A DNA stretch of 64,000 bases from Lacinutrix sp. MedPE-SW (GTDB taxonomy: Bacteria; Bacteroidota; Bacteroidia; Flavobacteriales; Flavobacteriaceae). Both the position numbers and the translations under genes were made by a program. Below, in pieces: positions 28,560 through 37,877 of the stretch. Numbering within the stretch: position 1 is the first letter of the stretch; each line of letters starts with the position of its first letter. The notes beneath the pieces were generated by a model. That model was not told the DNA's origin. It worked only from the letters and a program-made list of their open reading frames with translations, and ran no database searches. The stretch is from positions 81,483-145,482 of the forward strand of contig NZ_MPCX01000008.1 of the NCBI RefSeq assembly GCF_001874145.1, read 5' to 3'.

Positions 28560-30872
28560 CTAAAACGAAACTCTAAAATTAAGATTTGGTGTTAAACCTA
28601 GCGATTTATTTTCTACAGTTGTTAAAGAGTCGTCTTGATTAAGAATATAATATGTATTTAATATATTTTTTCTGTTAAATACATTCCAGATGGAAAGACC
28701 AACTTTTGCTCTTATTTTATTTGAAAACTTAAAACCATATGTACTAGAGAAATCGGTTCTAAAATAACTACTCAAATTAGAGTTGTTTGGCGTGTTGTAA
28801 TGTATAGTATTGTCAAAAACAGGATTCTCGTTATTAGGGAAAGTTGTGGGTTTACCCGAGCGCCAATTAACTCCAAGTGCTAGTTTTAAATTATTAATCG
28901 AGTATGTGCCTGCAAAAGTAATAGCGTGAGATATATTTGTATTGTTAAAAAAATCTTGACCGTTATTTAATGTTGGAAAATTATATTTGTTATTACTAAA
29001 AGAGTAACTTAACCAAGTACTTACATTAGTAAACTGTTTGTTAATTAAAAAATCTATACCATTAATATTGTATTGTCCTACAGCATTTACATTTTGAAAT
29101 TGATTTTGAAAACCTTGACTTCTAGAAGTTATACCTTCTACTTTTTTTGTAAAAAAAGAAGTGCTTACCAATAATTTATTTTGGTTATAATGTAAGCCTA
29201 TAGATGTTTGTGTACTTCTAACTATTGGATTTGTGGTATTATTTGCCAATACCCAACGGCGTTTTTCTATGCCTAAAAAATCGTTTTGTCTATCTATAAC
29301 TTGTGTTGCAGCTTGACTTTTAAATTCGGCTAGAAATTCTACTTTAAAATAATTTAAAATTTTCTGATTAACGCTAACTCTGGGTTCAATAAATAGTAAG
29401 TTAAAAGGTTTGTAATAATTACTTCTCGCACCAGCTTTTACATTTGTATTTCGGTTTTGTGAAGTGTAATTAAACTCACTAAATGTAGCATGAGTTTCTA
29501 CTACTTTTTTAATGTTGCTATTAAATTGAGGATTATTAATATCTTCTAAATTACTTACACCAATCTCATTGTATTGATACCCAATAATCCAATTGAAATT
29601 TTCACTAAAGTCAATGGTTGTTTTAAAAGCAATACCATTATCTGATACTTCATTTTTTTGAAGTAATATTTGATCGTTAACAATATCTGCATTTATAGCA
29701 TCTAATTTGTAATTAGAATAATGTAGTTTTAAATCACTACTTAATGTGCTAGACCATTTTCTTTTATAAGTAAGTCCTGTAGCTATATTTCGCTGTTTAA
29801 TTTGGCTTTGCTTAGCTTGAATAGAAGTGTTTTCTAATGGGTTTTCTAAATAATCTAATGCATTAAAAATGGTTATAAAACTTAATCTTAATTTGTCTTT
29901 TTTAGAGATATCGTATAGCAATTTTGCTGCGGCATCATAGAAGTAAAACGTTTCGTTTGAGGTTAGGCTTTGCTCTTGATTTTGCATTGTGTTATTCACT
30001 TCAACATCTTGGAATATACGATCAAAATATTGTTTATATGTTGGTGTTTCAGCCACATCTGTAATAGAGCGTCTTCCTGCAATTTGTAGTTCTAAATTAT
30101 CCTTAAGTTTTAGTTTCGCAAAAGCATCGGCTTGAATTAAATCAACTCCAGCACCAAAGCTACTATTGGTGTTAATTTCGTTATCTAGTTGCATATCTAT
30201 AGTACTAGATACGCCATCGCCATGAATAGCACTTGTTCCGTTTTTTGATATAACAACTTCATTAATTAAATAAGGATTAAAAGCAGATATTAAACCAAAA
30301 AAGTGACCAGATTGATACATTTTTATATCGTCCCAAAGTATTAAGTTTTGATCGTGTGTGCCACCTCTAACGTTTAGGTTAGAGACACTTTCGTCTATAC
30401 TTAAAACACCAGGAAGTGCTTGTATAGTTTGTAAAATATCAGGTTCTATAAGTCCTGGTAAAATACCAAACTCGTTTGGTTTTACTATAATTTCTCCTGT
30501 TTTGTTTTGCTCTATACCACTAGTTAAATAGTTGTTTAAGTAAACTTCTTCTAACTGTTCTATTTTTTTGCTACTGGTTTTGGGTTTGTTAATTGCAACA
30601 AAGCGGCTATTAATAATTTTAAAATCTAACCCAGATTTAACTTCTAAATAGGTTAGTGTATCGTTATAAGAAAGTGTGTTTAAAGGCGCTTCAATATATA
30701 GGTCTTGTATAGCTTTATCTATGTAAGTAAAGCGTATGCCAAACCTTGTTTCTATAGTTTTTAAAATTGTTGCAAGCGGTTGTTTTTCAGTATCTATAGT
30801 TTGAGAAAAACTACTGTTTATACTAAAATAAAAGAGAAATATTAAGAGAGTAGTCTTAAAGTTATTACTCAC
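28560..30872 (-). CDS. TonB-dependent receptor with N-terminal STN signalling domain
   Basis: The 770-residue protein has a signal peptide (1-23, ending SFSQ), an STN/secretin-like domain (about 25-95, PLATILKTIETRFGIRFTY), a plug (about 125-235 with IQALPGVLSIDESVSNLNVR) and a barrel ending in phenylalanine. STN domains contact FecR-type anti-sigma factors, and the FecR gene lies just upstream with an eight-base overlap. No SusD-like partner is adjacent, so it looks more like a FecA-type transducer than a glycan receptor. The ligand is unknown. Confidence 0.9.
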   Translation of the reverse strand: MSNNFKTTLLIFLFYFSINSSFSQTIDTEKQPLATILKTIETRFGIRFTYIDKAIQDLYIEAPLNTLSYNDTLTYLEVKSGLDFKIINSRFVAINKPKTSSKKIEQLEEVYLNNYLTSGIEQNKTGEIIVKPNEFGILPGLIEPDILQTIQALPGVLSIDESVSNLNVRGGTHDQNLILWDDIKMYQSGHFFGLISAFNPYLINEVVISKNGTSAIHGDGVSSTIDMQLDNEINTNSSFGAGVDLIQADAFAKLKLKDNLELQIAGRRSITDVAETPTYKQYFDRIFQDVEVNNTMQNQEQSLTSNETFYFYDAAAKLLYDISKKDKLRLSFITIFNALDYLENPLENTSIQAKQSQIKQRNIATGLTYKRKWSSTLSSDLKLHYSNYKLDAINADIVNDQILLQKNEVSDNGIAFKTTIDFSENFNWIIGYQYNEIGVSNLEDINNPQFNSNIKKVVETHATFSEFNYTSQNRNTNVKAGARSNYYKPFNLLFIEPRVSVNQKILNYFKVEFLAEFKSQAATQVIDRQNDFLGIEKRRWVLANNTTNPIVRSTQTSIGLHYNQNKLLVSTSFFTKKVEGITSRSQGFQNQFQNVNAVGQYNINGIDFLINKQFTNVSTWLSYSFSNNKYNFPTLNNGQDFFNNTNISHAITFAGTYSINNLKLALGVNWRSGKPTTFPNNENPVFDNTIHYNTPNNSNLSSYFRTDFSSTYGFKFSNKIRAKVGLSIWNVFNRKNILNTYYILNQDDSLTTVENKSLGLTPNLNFRVSF

Positions 30873-31761
30873 GCTTTAGCGATATCTTGTTACTATTTTT
30901 AGTGTAAGTTAAGTTTAGAGGCAAAGCAATTGCTTTTAGTGCAATATCTATATTGTCATGCCCAAAACTTCCTGTAAATAGCTCGTTAGTATTAACATTA
31001 GTAACGTTTATACTAACGTTATATTGCCTTTCAAACTCTGCTATTACTTGACTATATGGCATGCTCTTAAAAGCACTTTCGTTATTAATCCAGTAAGGAG
31101 ATTTTTCAGAAACGGTAGTGTTTTCAATATAATTTCCGTTTAAAATTAAAAAACGATCGCCTGGTTTTAAAATTTGCGAATGTTTATCGCTTATTACTTT
31201 TACACTACCTTCATAGCAAGTAACTTCAAAAATATTATCTCTATTTTTTATATTAAATTCTGTACCTAATACTGTAACGGAACCAGATGTTGTATTTACA
31301 GTAAATTTCTCTCCTTTAGACACTTTAAAATATGCTTCACCATTTAACGCTAATTGTCTTTCTGTTTTCCAATCACTTTTATTATAAGCTATTGTAGAAA
31401 CCGCATTAAGTTTTACTTGAGAGTTATCTGGTAAATTTAAATTTTCTTTTTGGGCAATTTGAGTGTTAATGTTAGTATCTAAATTATAATTATAAAAATA
31501 AAAACCAACACAAATAGCAATAATAGCAGCTATTCGTAATATAGGTTTTAGCCACGTATTTTTTTGCTTACGTTTTTGTTTTAAGGTAGTGTTTAGTTTT
31601 TCTAATTCAATATTAGAATTAAAACCATCTGCCTTGAAATATTGCAACGCAGTATCAATCTTAATCAACTCATTATAATCTTCAAGCTTTTTAAAAGCTT
31701 CAAGTTCTTGTGGATTAAGGTTGTTATCTAACCATTTTTTTATTAAATCTTCTCGTTTCAT
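30865..31761 (-). CDS. FecR-family anti-sigma factor
   Basis: This 298-residue protein has a cytoplasmic N-terminal part (about 1-70) for sigma binding, one membrane segment (about 71-88, ILRIAAIIAICVGFYFYNY), and a periplasmic FecR domain with LPDNSQVKLNAVSTIAY and GTEFNI. A C-terminal DUF4974-like part (YSQVIAEFERQYNVSINV) follows. FecR proteins pass the occupancy state of an STN receptor to an ECF sigma factor. It lies 69 bases after the sigma gene and overlaps the receptor gene by eight bases. Confidence 0.92.
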   Translation of the reverse strand: MKREDLIKKWLDNNLNPQELEAFKKLEDYNELIKIDTALQYFKADGFNSNIELEKLNTTLKQKRKQKNTWLKPILRIAAIIAICVGFYFYNYNLDTNINTQIAQKENLNLPDNSQVKLNAVSTIAYNKSDWKTERQLALNGEAYFKVSKGEKFTVNTTSGSVTVLGTEFNIKNRDNIFEVTCYEGSVKVISDKHSQILKPGDRFLILNGNYIENTTVSEKSPYWINNESAFKSMPYSQVIAEFERQYNVSINVTNVNTNELFTGSFGHDNIDIALKAIALPLNLTYTKNSNKISLKRE

Positions 31762-31830
31762 AATATCTTATCAACCATATAACAACTTAATGTTTTAAAT
31801 TCCTACCTACTAAAAATTAATAACTTAGTA

Positions 31831-32346
31831 TTATAATTCGTTTATATCTTCTCTAAGTTTTTTTAGCGCACCATAAATGCGTTTTTCTACAGCTTTTCTA
31901 CTTATTCCTAATAGGTCTGCAATTTCTTTATGTTTTTTACCTTCAACACGATTCATCATAAAAGCAGTACGTTGTGCATCGGTTAATTTACTAAGTGCTA
32001 TTTGTAATTTTTCAAGGTATTGTTTTTCTTCTAATACAAATTCTGGAGACTCGTTAGTATGGTGTTTCGGTTTTATTTTTTGATGTTTTAAAACTATTTT
32101 ATAATGCTTTGCTTCATTTAACATTAAATTATTAGCAATAGTAAATAGGTAACTTTTTGCTTTTTCTGGACTAACTTTTTTACAATTTTCCCAAAGTTTA
32201 ATAAAAGCATCTTGTGTTTTATCTTTTGGGTTTAAATGGTCTCCAAACTTATAATACAAGAAATTATATAAATCTTTAGAGTGCTTTTTAAATAAAGCAT
32301 TAAATCTAAATTCATCACATATATTATCATGTAGCTTTTTTGGCAT
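31831..32346 (-). CDS. ECF RNA polymerase sigma factor (FecI-like)
   Basis: The 171-residue protein has sigma region 2 (about 12-75, FNALFKKHSKDLYNFLYYKF and LWENCKKVSPEKAKSYLFTI) and region 4 (about 110-165, RVEGKKHKEIADLLGISRKA with a helix-turn-helix). There is no region 3, as in all ECF factors. It heads the fecI-fecR-receptor set and is divergent from the repeat lipoprotein gene across 121 bases, making that gene a likely target. Confidence 0.93.
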   Translation of the reverse strand: MPKKLHDNICDEFRFNALFKKHSKDLYNFLYYKFGDHLNPKDKTQDAFIKLWENCKKVSPEKAKSYLFTIANNLMLNEAKHYKIVLKHQKIKPKHHTNESPEFVLEEKQYLEKLQIALSKLTDAQRTAFMMNRVEGKKHKEIADLLGISRKAVEKRIYGALKKLREDINEL

Positions 32347-32467
32347 ATTATATTTTTAATACGTTCTAAATGTAAAAAAAAACAAATACAGAGTTAGGAA
32401 TTTTTTAAAGTAAATTGTTTTAGCAGTAAATAGTAGAAAGCAAACAAACTTTAAAATTAACAAGATT

Positions 32468-34156
32468 ATGATTATAAGCTTAATTAAAAATACTTTAAAA
32501 TATGTTGCCGTTTTAGTTGCAATTTTATGTTGTTTTCTTTCATGTCAAGATGAAATTACCCAAATTTCTTCGCCTAACGATCAAGAAACAATTACACAAA
32601 ACTCTAACCTAGCTATCTTATTACAAAATACAGCTACACTTGATGGTTCTATAGATAATATACTAGATAGTGCAAATTGTATTTTAATTAATTTACCAGT
32701 AACAATTACGGTTAATGGCGTAGAAGTTATTGTAGAAAATGAAACAGATTTTGAAGTGATTGAAACACTGTTTAATGAATTTACTACAGATGATGATACA
32801 ATAGAATTTTTATTTCCTATAGTAATAACATTAAATAACTACGAAGAGATTGAAATAGCAAATGAAACAGAATTAGAAGCTTTTATTTCAGATTGTGCTG
32901 GAGAAAATGAAAATGATGATGATATAGAGTGTATCGATTTTCAATACCCAATTACATTTTCAATTTATAATGCAGATTTTCAAATTACAGAAACAGTAGA
33001 GATAGAAAATGACGCAGCTTTATATAATTTTATAGATAATTTAGAAAATGGCGTTTTAGCAAGTTTAAACTTTCCAATTACTATGGTTTTAAGCAATGGT
33101 AATACAGTTGAAGTAAATAGTAATCAAGAACTCGAAATTATAATAAATGAAGCCGAAGACGATTGCGATGAAGATGATGATTACGATTGGGAAGATGATG
33201 ATGAAAATGAAACTCCTTTTAACTGTTTTCAAGATCTTGAAATAGTAGAATGCGATACTACTGGTTTTGGAGAATATAATTTAGAGTCTATATACCAAGA
33301 CTGTTTAAACGACAATGTTATAGTCACTTATCATGAAACAATTGTAGACGCTCAAACAGCAGTAAATCCATTAACAGTAGTCTATTTTAATGCCACATTA
33401 AGCAATACATACTATGCAAGAGTAGAATTACTAGAAGATGGAACTTTCCAGACTTATCAAATAAATTTATTGGTAGAAAGTTGCGTTTCATCATGTACAG
33501 AAGTTGATGTAGATAATTATTTAGTAGCATGTATTTGGAATGTGGTTAACTATAATGGTAGTGACGATTTAATTGTTTACAACCTAGATTTTAATAGTAA
33601 TGGAACATTATTAATAACAGCAAACGGTCAAACCATAACATCAACATGGTCAACTAGTGAAACAAACGATGGTGTTTGGGTAACCTTTAATAGTGTAAAT
33701 GGTCCAAATATTCAAGCCATTTCTGGAAACTGGTTAATAACAGAATGTGACCCAGACCGTTTAGAAATGAATCAAGAAAATAATACCATGGTTATAGAGC
33801 AAGATTGTATAGATAATGGTATGTGTACAGAGCAAGATGTAGATGCAATATTAAACGATTGCGAATGGACAATAACCAATTACGCAGGAGATTCTAGTTT
33901 TAGTATTTTTAATATTAGCTTTAATGCAAATCAAGAAATGATAATAGAATCTACTAACGAAAATTATACAGGACAATGGACAACCTCTCAAACAGGAAGC
34001 GGAGAAGTAATTGTTAACTTATCTAATATAACAGGAGGAAATGTACAAATTATAGAAGGAGAATACATAGTAGTAGAATGTACTGCAAACCAAATGATAT
34101 TTCACGATGTTAGTAATAACGGGAACGAATTAGTTTTAGAAAAAGATTGTAATTAA
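32468..34156 (+). CDS. Repeat-rich surface lipoprotein divergent from the sigma/anti-sigma/receptor set
   Basis: This 562-residue protein begins with a lipoprotein signal (cysteine 26 in FLSCQD). Four related modules follow at about 72-104, 113-143, 156-193 and 199-229, each with an FPIT-like strand, an N/G-rich turn and an E-rich helix such as ETELEAFI. An acidic linker (230-248) separates a middle domain (about 252-340) with VTYHETIVDAQTAVNPLTV, a block common in flavobacterial surface proteins. Two C-terminal modules of about 105 residues (343-447, 453-561) both begin CTE.DVD and end in QDC or KDC. Function is unknown; a cell-surface role controlled by the adjacent sigma factor is inferred. 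Confidence 0.75.
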   Translation: MIISLIKNTLKYVAVLVAILCCFLSCQDEITQISSPNDQETITQNSNLAILLQNTATLDGSIDNILDSANCILINLPVTITVNGVEVIVENETDFEVIETLFNEFTTDDDTIEFLFPIVITLNNYEEIEIANETELEAFISDCAGENENDDDIECIDFQYPITFSIYNADFQITETVEIENDAALYNFIDNLENGVLASLNFPITMVLSNGNTVEVNSNQELEIIINEAEDDCDEDDDYDWEDDDENETPFNCFQDLEIVECDTTGFGEYNLESIYQDCLNDNVIVTYHETIVDAQTAVNPLTVVYFNATLSNTYYARVELLEDGTFQTYQINLLVESCVSSCTEVDVDNYLVACIWNVVNYNGSDDLIVYNLDFNSNGTLLITANGQTITSTWSTSETNDGVWVTFNSVNGPNIQAISGNWLITECDPDRLEMNQENNTMVIEQDCIDNGMCTEQDVDAILNDCEWTITNYAGDSSFSIFNISFNANQEMIIESTNENYTGQWTTSQTGSGEVIVNLSNITGGNVQIIEGEYIVVECTANQMIFHDVSNNGNELVLEKDCN

Positions 34157-34166
34157 TTTAAAAATT

Positions 34167-34192
34167 AAAGTAATGCCATAATTACTTTTTTT
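34167..34192 (+). terminator. First terminator after the repeat lipoprotein
   Basis: AAAGTAAT (34167-34174) pairs with ATTACTTT (34181-34188), followed by T residues to 34192. Confidence 0.75.
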
Positions 34193-34207
34193 AGTTAGTT
34201 TTTAAGT

Positions 34208-34241
34208 AAAAAGAGCTGCCATTTTTGGTCGCTCTTTTTTT
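34208..34241 (+). terminator. Second terminator after the repeat lipoprotein
   Basis: AAAAAGAGC (34208-34216) pairs with GCTCTTTTT (34231-34239), with CCA/TGG able to pair inside, then more T residues. Two terminators stand in tandem, insulating ffh from the lipoprotein transcript. Confidence 0.8.
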
Positions 34242-34287
34242 GTTAATATTATATCTTCTTAAACTTTATAAATACACTTCAAATTAT

Positions 34288-34295
34288 TAAATTTG
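34288..34295 (+). promoter_or_regulatory. -7 element of ffh
   Basis: TAAATTTG matches TAnnTTTG, 60 bases before ffh. The leader that follows contains TCAGG (34313-34317) paired with CCTGA (34331-34335), a small stem-loop of unknown role. Confidence 0.6.
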
Positions 34296-34355
34296 CGAAT
34301 CTTAAGAACGCGTCAGGCTGCCTACTGCAACCTGATTATAGAATACTAAAAGACT

Positions 34356-35684
34356 ATGTTTAATAATTTAAGTGAAAAGTTAGATAAAGCGCTACACGTA
34401 CTAAAAGGTCACGGAAGCATTACAGAAGTAAATGTTGCCGAAACTTTAAAAGAAGTTCGTCGTGCACTTTTAGATGCCGATGTTAACTTTAAAATAGCTA
34501 AAGATTTTACAAACCGTGTAAAGGAAAAAGCTTTAGGAGCTAACGTATTAACAACCTTACAACCAGGGCAATTAATGGTTAAAATCGTTAAAGACGAATT
34601 AACCGAGCTTATGGGTGGTGATGCCGAAGGTATTAACCTTTCTGGTACACCAACCGTAATACTTATGTCTGGATTACAAGGTTCTGGTAAAACAACATTT
34701 TCTGGTAAACTAGCAAACTTCTTAAAAAGTAAAAAAACTAAAAAACCTTTATTAGTTGCCTGTGATGTTTATAGACCAGCAGCCGTAGACCAATTACATG
34801 TAGTTGGAGATCAAATAAAGGTAGATGTTTATAGCGATAAAGGTAATACAGATCCTGTTGCAATTGCACAAGCAGGTATTGCACACGCAAAACAAAATGG
34901 TCACAATGTTGTAATAATTGATACCGCTGGTCGTCTTGCAGTAGACCAAGCCATGATGACCGAGATATCAAATATTCACACGGCAATTCAACCACAAGAA
35001 ACACTATTTGTAGTCGATTCTATGACAGGTCAAGATGCTGTAAATACAGCAAAAGCATTTAACGATGTTTTAAATTTTGACGGTGTAATACTTACCAAAT
35101 TAGATGGTGATACACGTGGTGGTGCAGCAATCTCTATTAAATCTGTAGTAAATAAACCAATTAAGTTTATTGGTACAGGAGAAAAAATGGAAGCGATAGA
35201 TATATTTTATCCTTCACGTATGGCAGATCGTATTCTTGGAATGGGAGATGTTGTATCTTTAGTAGAAAGAGCCCAAGAACAGTTTGATGAGCAAGAAGCA
35301 AGAAAACTGCAAAAGAAGATAGCCAAAAACCAATTTGGGTTTGATGATTTCTTAAAGCAAATTCAGCAAATTAAGAAAATGGGTAATATGAAAGATCTTG
35401 TAGGCATGATTCCTGGAGCAGGAAAAATGATGAAAGATATAGACATAGACGATGATGCCTTTAAACACATAGAAGCAATAATACATTCTATGACCGTGAA
35501 AGAAAGAACAAATCCAGCAATTATAAACGCCAGTAGAAAAAAACGAATAGGAAAAGGTTCAGGAACATCTGTGCAACAAGTAAATCAATTACTAAAGCAG
35601 TTTGACCAAATGAGCAAAATGATGAAAATGATGCAAGGCGGAAAAGGAAAAGCAATGATGAATGCAATGAAAAACATGAGGTAA
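34356..35684 (+). CDS. ffh: Signal recognition particle protein Ffh
   Basis: Ffh binds 4.5S RNA and signal sequences and targets nascent membrane proteins to FtsY and SecY. The 442-residue protein has the NG domain with GLQGSGKTTFSGKLA, DTAGR and TKLDGDTRGGAA, and a methionine-rich M domain with GSGTSVQQVNQLLKQF and repeated MMK. The gene's stop codon lies in the loop of a terminator hairpin. Confidence 0.99.
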   Translation: MFNNLSEKLDKALHVLKGHGSITEVNVAETLKEVRRALLDADVNFKIAKDFTNRVKEKALGANVLTTLQPGQLMVKIVKDELTELMGGDAEGINLSGTPTVILMSGLQGSGKTTFSGKLANFLKSKKTKKPLLVACDVYRPAAVDQLHVVGDQIKVDVYSDKGNTDPVAIAQAGIAHAKQNGHNVVIIDTAGRLAVDQAMMTEISNIHTAIQPQETLFVVDSMTGQDAVNTAKAFNDVLNFDGVILTKLDGDTRGGAAISIKSVVNKPIKFIGTGEKMEAIDIFYPSRMADRILGMGDVVSLVERAQEQFDEQEARKLQKKIAKNQFGFDDFLKQIQQIKKMGNMKDLVGMIPGAGKMMKDIDIDDDAFKHIEAIIHSMTVKERTNPAIINASRKKRIGKGSGTSVQQVNQLLKQFDQMSKMMKMMQGGKGKAMMNAMKNMR

Positions 35685-35697
35685 CTCATGTTTTTTT
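35671..35697 (+). terminator. Terminator overlapping the ffh stop codon
   Basis: AAAACATGAG (35671-35680) pairs with CTCATGTTTT (35685-35694) around the loop GTAA, which contains the ffh stop codon; T residues continue to 35697. Confidence 0.85.
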
Positions 35698-35817
35698 GTT
35701 TACAATAAAAATAAAACAAACCCGAACTCGAAAATTAAATTAGAGCTCACATTATAAATAAACAAATTAGCAACGGTTTTAAAATTTAAAACCTAGCATA
35801 GAAACCATTAAGATACT

Positions 35818-36699
35818 ATGACAATTTTAGACGGTAAAAAAATTAGCAACGATATAAAAGAAGAAATCAAAGCCGAAGTTGATAAAATGAAAGCTAACAA
35901 CGAAAAAGTGCCGCATTTAGCAGCAGTAATCGTTGGTAATGATGGTGCCAGTTTAACGTATGTTGGTAGTAAAGTTCGTGCTTGCGAGCGCGTTGGTTTC
36001 GAGTCTACAATGGTGCGTTTATCTAATACAACAAGTGAAATAGAATTATTAGATAAAATTGAAGACTTAAATAATGATGATGATATCGATGGTTTTATAA
36101 TTCAGTTACCATTACCACCACAAATTGATACACAAAAAGTATTAATGGCAGTAAATCCAGAAAAAGATGTTGATGGTTTTCACCCAATGAATTTTGGAAA
36201 AATGGCATTAGATATGTCTACCTTTATTCCTGCAACACCATTTGGTATTCTTGAACTTTTAGACCGTTACGATGTTTCTACAAAAGGAAAGCATACTGTA
36301 GTAATTGGTCGTTCGCATATTGTAGGTCGCCCAATGAGTATTTTAATGGGACGTAAAGGATTCCCAGGAAACTCTACAGTAACACTTACACACAGTCACA
36401 CAAAAAATATTACACAAATAACATCTCAGGCAGATATTATTATTTCGGCATTAGGTGTACCAAACTTTCTAAAGGCCGAAATGGTAAAAGATGATGCTGT
36501 AATTATAGATGTTGGAATTACAAGAGTTGCAGATGAGTCTCACCCAAAAGGTTATGTAATTACGGGAGATGTAGATTTTGAAAATGTTAGTAAAAAAGCA
36601 AGTTTTATTACGCCAGTTCCAGGTGGAGTAGGACCAATGACAATTGCTATGCTACTTAAAAACACATTACTAGCAAGAGAGCAACATAGATTAAGATAA
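35818..36699 (+). CDS. folD: Methylenetetrahydrofolate dehydrogenase/cyclohydrolase
   Basis: FolD interconverts methylene-, methenyl- and formyl-tetrahydrofolate, supplying one-carbon units. The 293-residue protein has the substrate-site YVGSKVRACERVGF with the catalytic lysine, GFIIQLPLPPQID, the Rossmann motif VIGRSHIVGRPMS and TPVPGGVGPMTIAMLLKNT. It is eight bases from the following membrane-protein gene. Confidence 0.98.
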   Translation: MTILDGKKISNDIKEEIKAEVDKMKANNEKVPHLAAVIVGNDGASLTYVGSKVRACERVGFESTMVRLSNTTSEIELLDKIEDLNNDDDIDGFIIQLPLPPQIDTQKVLMAVNPEKDVDGFHPMNFGKMALDMSTFIPATPFGILELLDRYDVSTKGKHTVVIGRSHIVGRPMSILMGRKGFPGNSTVTLTHSHTKNITQITSQADIIISALGVPNFLKAEMVKDDAVIIDVGITRVADESHPKGYVITGDVDFENVSKKASFITPVPGGVGPMTIAMLLKNTLLAREQHRLR

Positions 36700-36707
36700 T
36701 TTTTAAG

Positions 36708-37430
36708 GTGTTTTTTACTAATGCACTTACAGCTTTGCAGGTTACTATTGGAAGCCTCGAGCATATAGTACCTATACTTATTGCCGTAATAATTGCGTTA
36801 TACTTAATTGTTTTTTCTAATAAAAAACTAAACAAGCAACAGCAAATTACCGTATTTAAAAGCTTAGGTGTTTTTGTATCGCTTACTGTATTAATATATC
36901 ATTTGTACGCCTATTTTAAAGGTGGTTATAGTATTGTAACAGACTTGCCATTGTACTTGTGCAGTTTCATGGCACTGTTTATATTTACTTTTACACACTC
37001 AAGAAAATATTGGCTCTATGAAATATTATTATTTTGGATTATAGCAGGAACAAGTCAAGCTGTAATTACACCAGACGTTTCTAATGGATTTCCAAATTTT
37101 GCATATTTAAGATATTGGATTGCGCATTTGGGCTTATTAGTCATTATATTTTATGCAACCTTTGTTTTAAATATGCGACCTAAGTTTAAAAGTGTATTTA
37201 AATCTTTTCTAGCATTACAATTATATATGCTTTTAATGTTTGGAATTAATTATACTTTAGGCGGAAATTATTCTTATTTAAATGAAAAGCCAAAATCGGC
37301 TTCATTATTAGATTATTTAGGTGATTGGCCAATATATTTATTGGTAGTAGAAATAATTATTTTGCCTTATTTTTTACTAATTTATTTACCATTTTATTTA
37401 TCTGGAAAATTTAAAAAAGGAACTATTTAG
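36708..37430 (+). CDS. TIGR02206/YwaF-like integral membrane protein
   Basis: This 240-residue protein has about seven membrane segments and a C-terminal block [20 protein letters not shown] then [12 protein letters not shown], typical of the TIGR02206 (YwaF-like) family of unknown function. The chosen start is GTG, eight bases after the folD stop; no in-frame ATG lies near the start. The 3' end overlaps the convergent VOC gene by eight bases. Confidence 0.75.
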   Translation: MFFTNALTALQVTIGSLEHIVPILIAVIIALYLIVFSNKKLNKQQQITVFKSLGVFVSLTVLIYHLYAYFKGGYSIVTDLPLYLCSFMALFIFTFTHSRKYWLYEILLFWIIAGTSQAVITPDVSNGFPNFAYLRYWIAHLGLLVIIFYATFVLNMRPKFKSVFKSFLALQLYMLLMFGINYTLGGNYSYLNEKPKSASLLDYLGDWPIYLLVVEIIILPYFLLIYLPFYLSGKFKKGTI

Positions 37431-37854
37431 CAAATAATTGATTCATGTCTTTAAAGGCTTTAAATTCTAAAGCATTGCCAGAAGGATCTTTAAAAAACAT
37501 TGTAGCTTGTTCTCCAACTAAACCTTCAAACCTAATATACGGTTCTATAACAAATTCAATGTTTTTCTGTTTTAAATCTTCAGCTAAAGCGTGAAAAGTT
37601 TCCCAAGGCAAAACAACACCGTAATGCGGTATTGGTACGTGCTTACCGTCTACAGGATTAGAAGCATCTTCTTCATCTTTTATTGTAGATTTAGCTTTGT
37701 AATGTATAACTAATTGATGCCCAAAAAAATTAAAATCTACCCAATGGTCGCTACTTCTGCCTTCTTCACAATTAAGTATGTTTTTATAAAAATCACGACA
37801 AGCATCTAAATTATGTACAGGAATAGCAATATGAAAAGGAGATATTTTAGACAT
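37423..37854 (-). CDS. VOC-family (glyoxalase/bleomycin-resistance-like) protein
   Basis: The 143-residue protein shows two beta-alpha-beta-beta-beta halves: [20 protein letters not shown] at the N-terminus and a second half from [11 protein letters not shown]. Candidate metal ligands are His8, a histidine in the second strand region (HQLVIHY), His at HYGVV and the glutamate of NALEFKAF. The family includes dioxygenases, isomerases and resistance proteins; the substrate is unknown. It is the last gene of the minus-strand yitT cluster. Confidence 0.85.
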   Translation of the reverse strand: MSKISPFHIAIPVHNLDACRDFYKNILNCEEGRSSDHWVDFNFFGHQLVIHYKAKSTIKDEEDASNPVDGKHVPIPHYGVVLPWETFHALAEDLKQKNIEFVIEPYIRFEGLVGEQATMFFKDPSGNALEFKAFKDMNQLFAK

Positions 37855-37877
37855 AAACTTTAGGTTTTATTTCAGGA

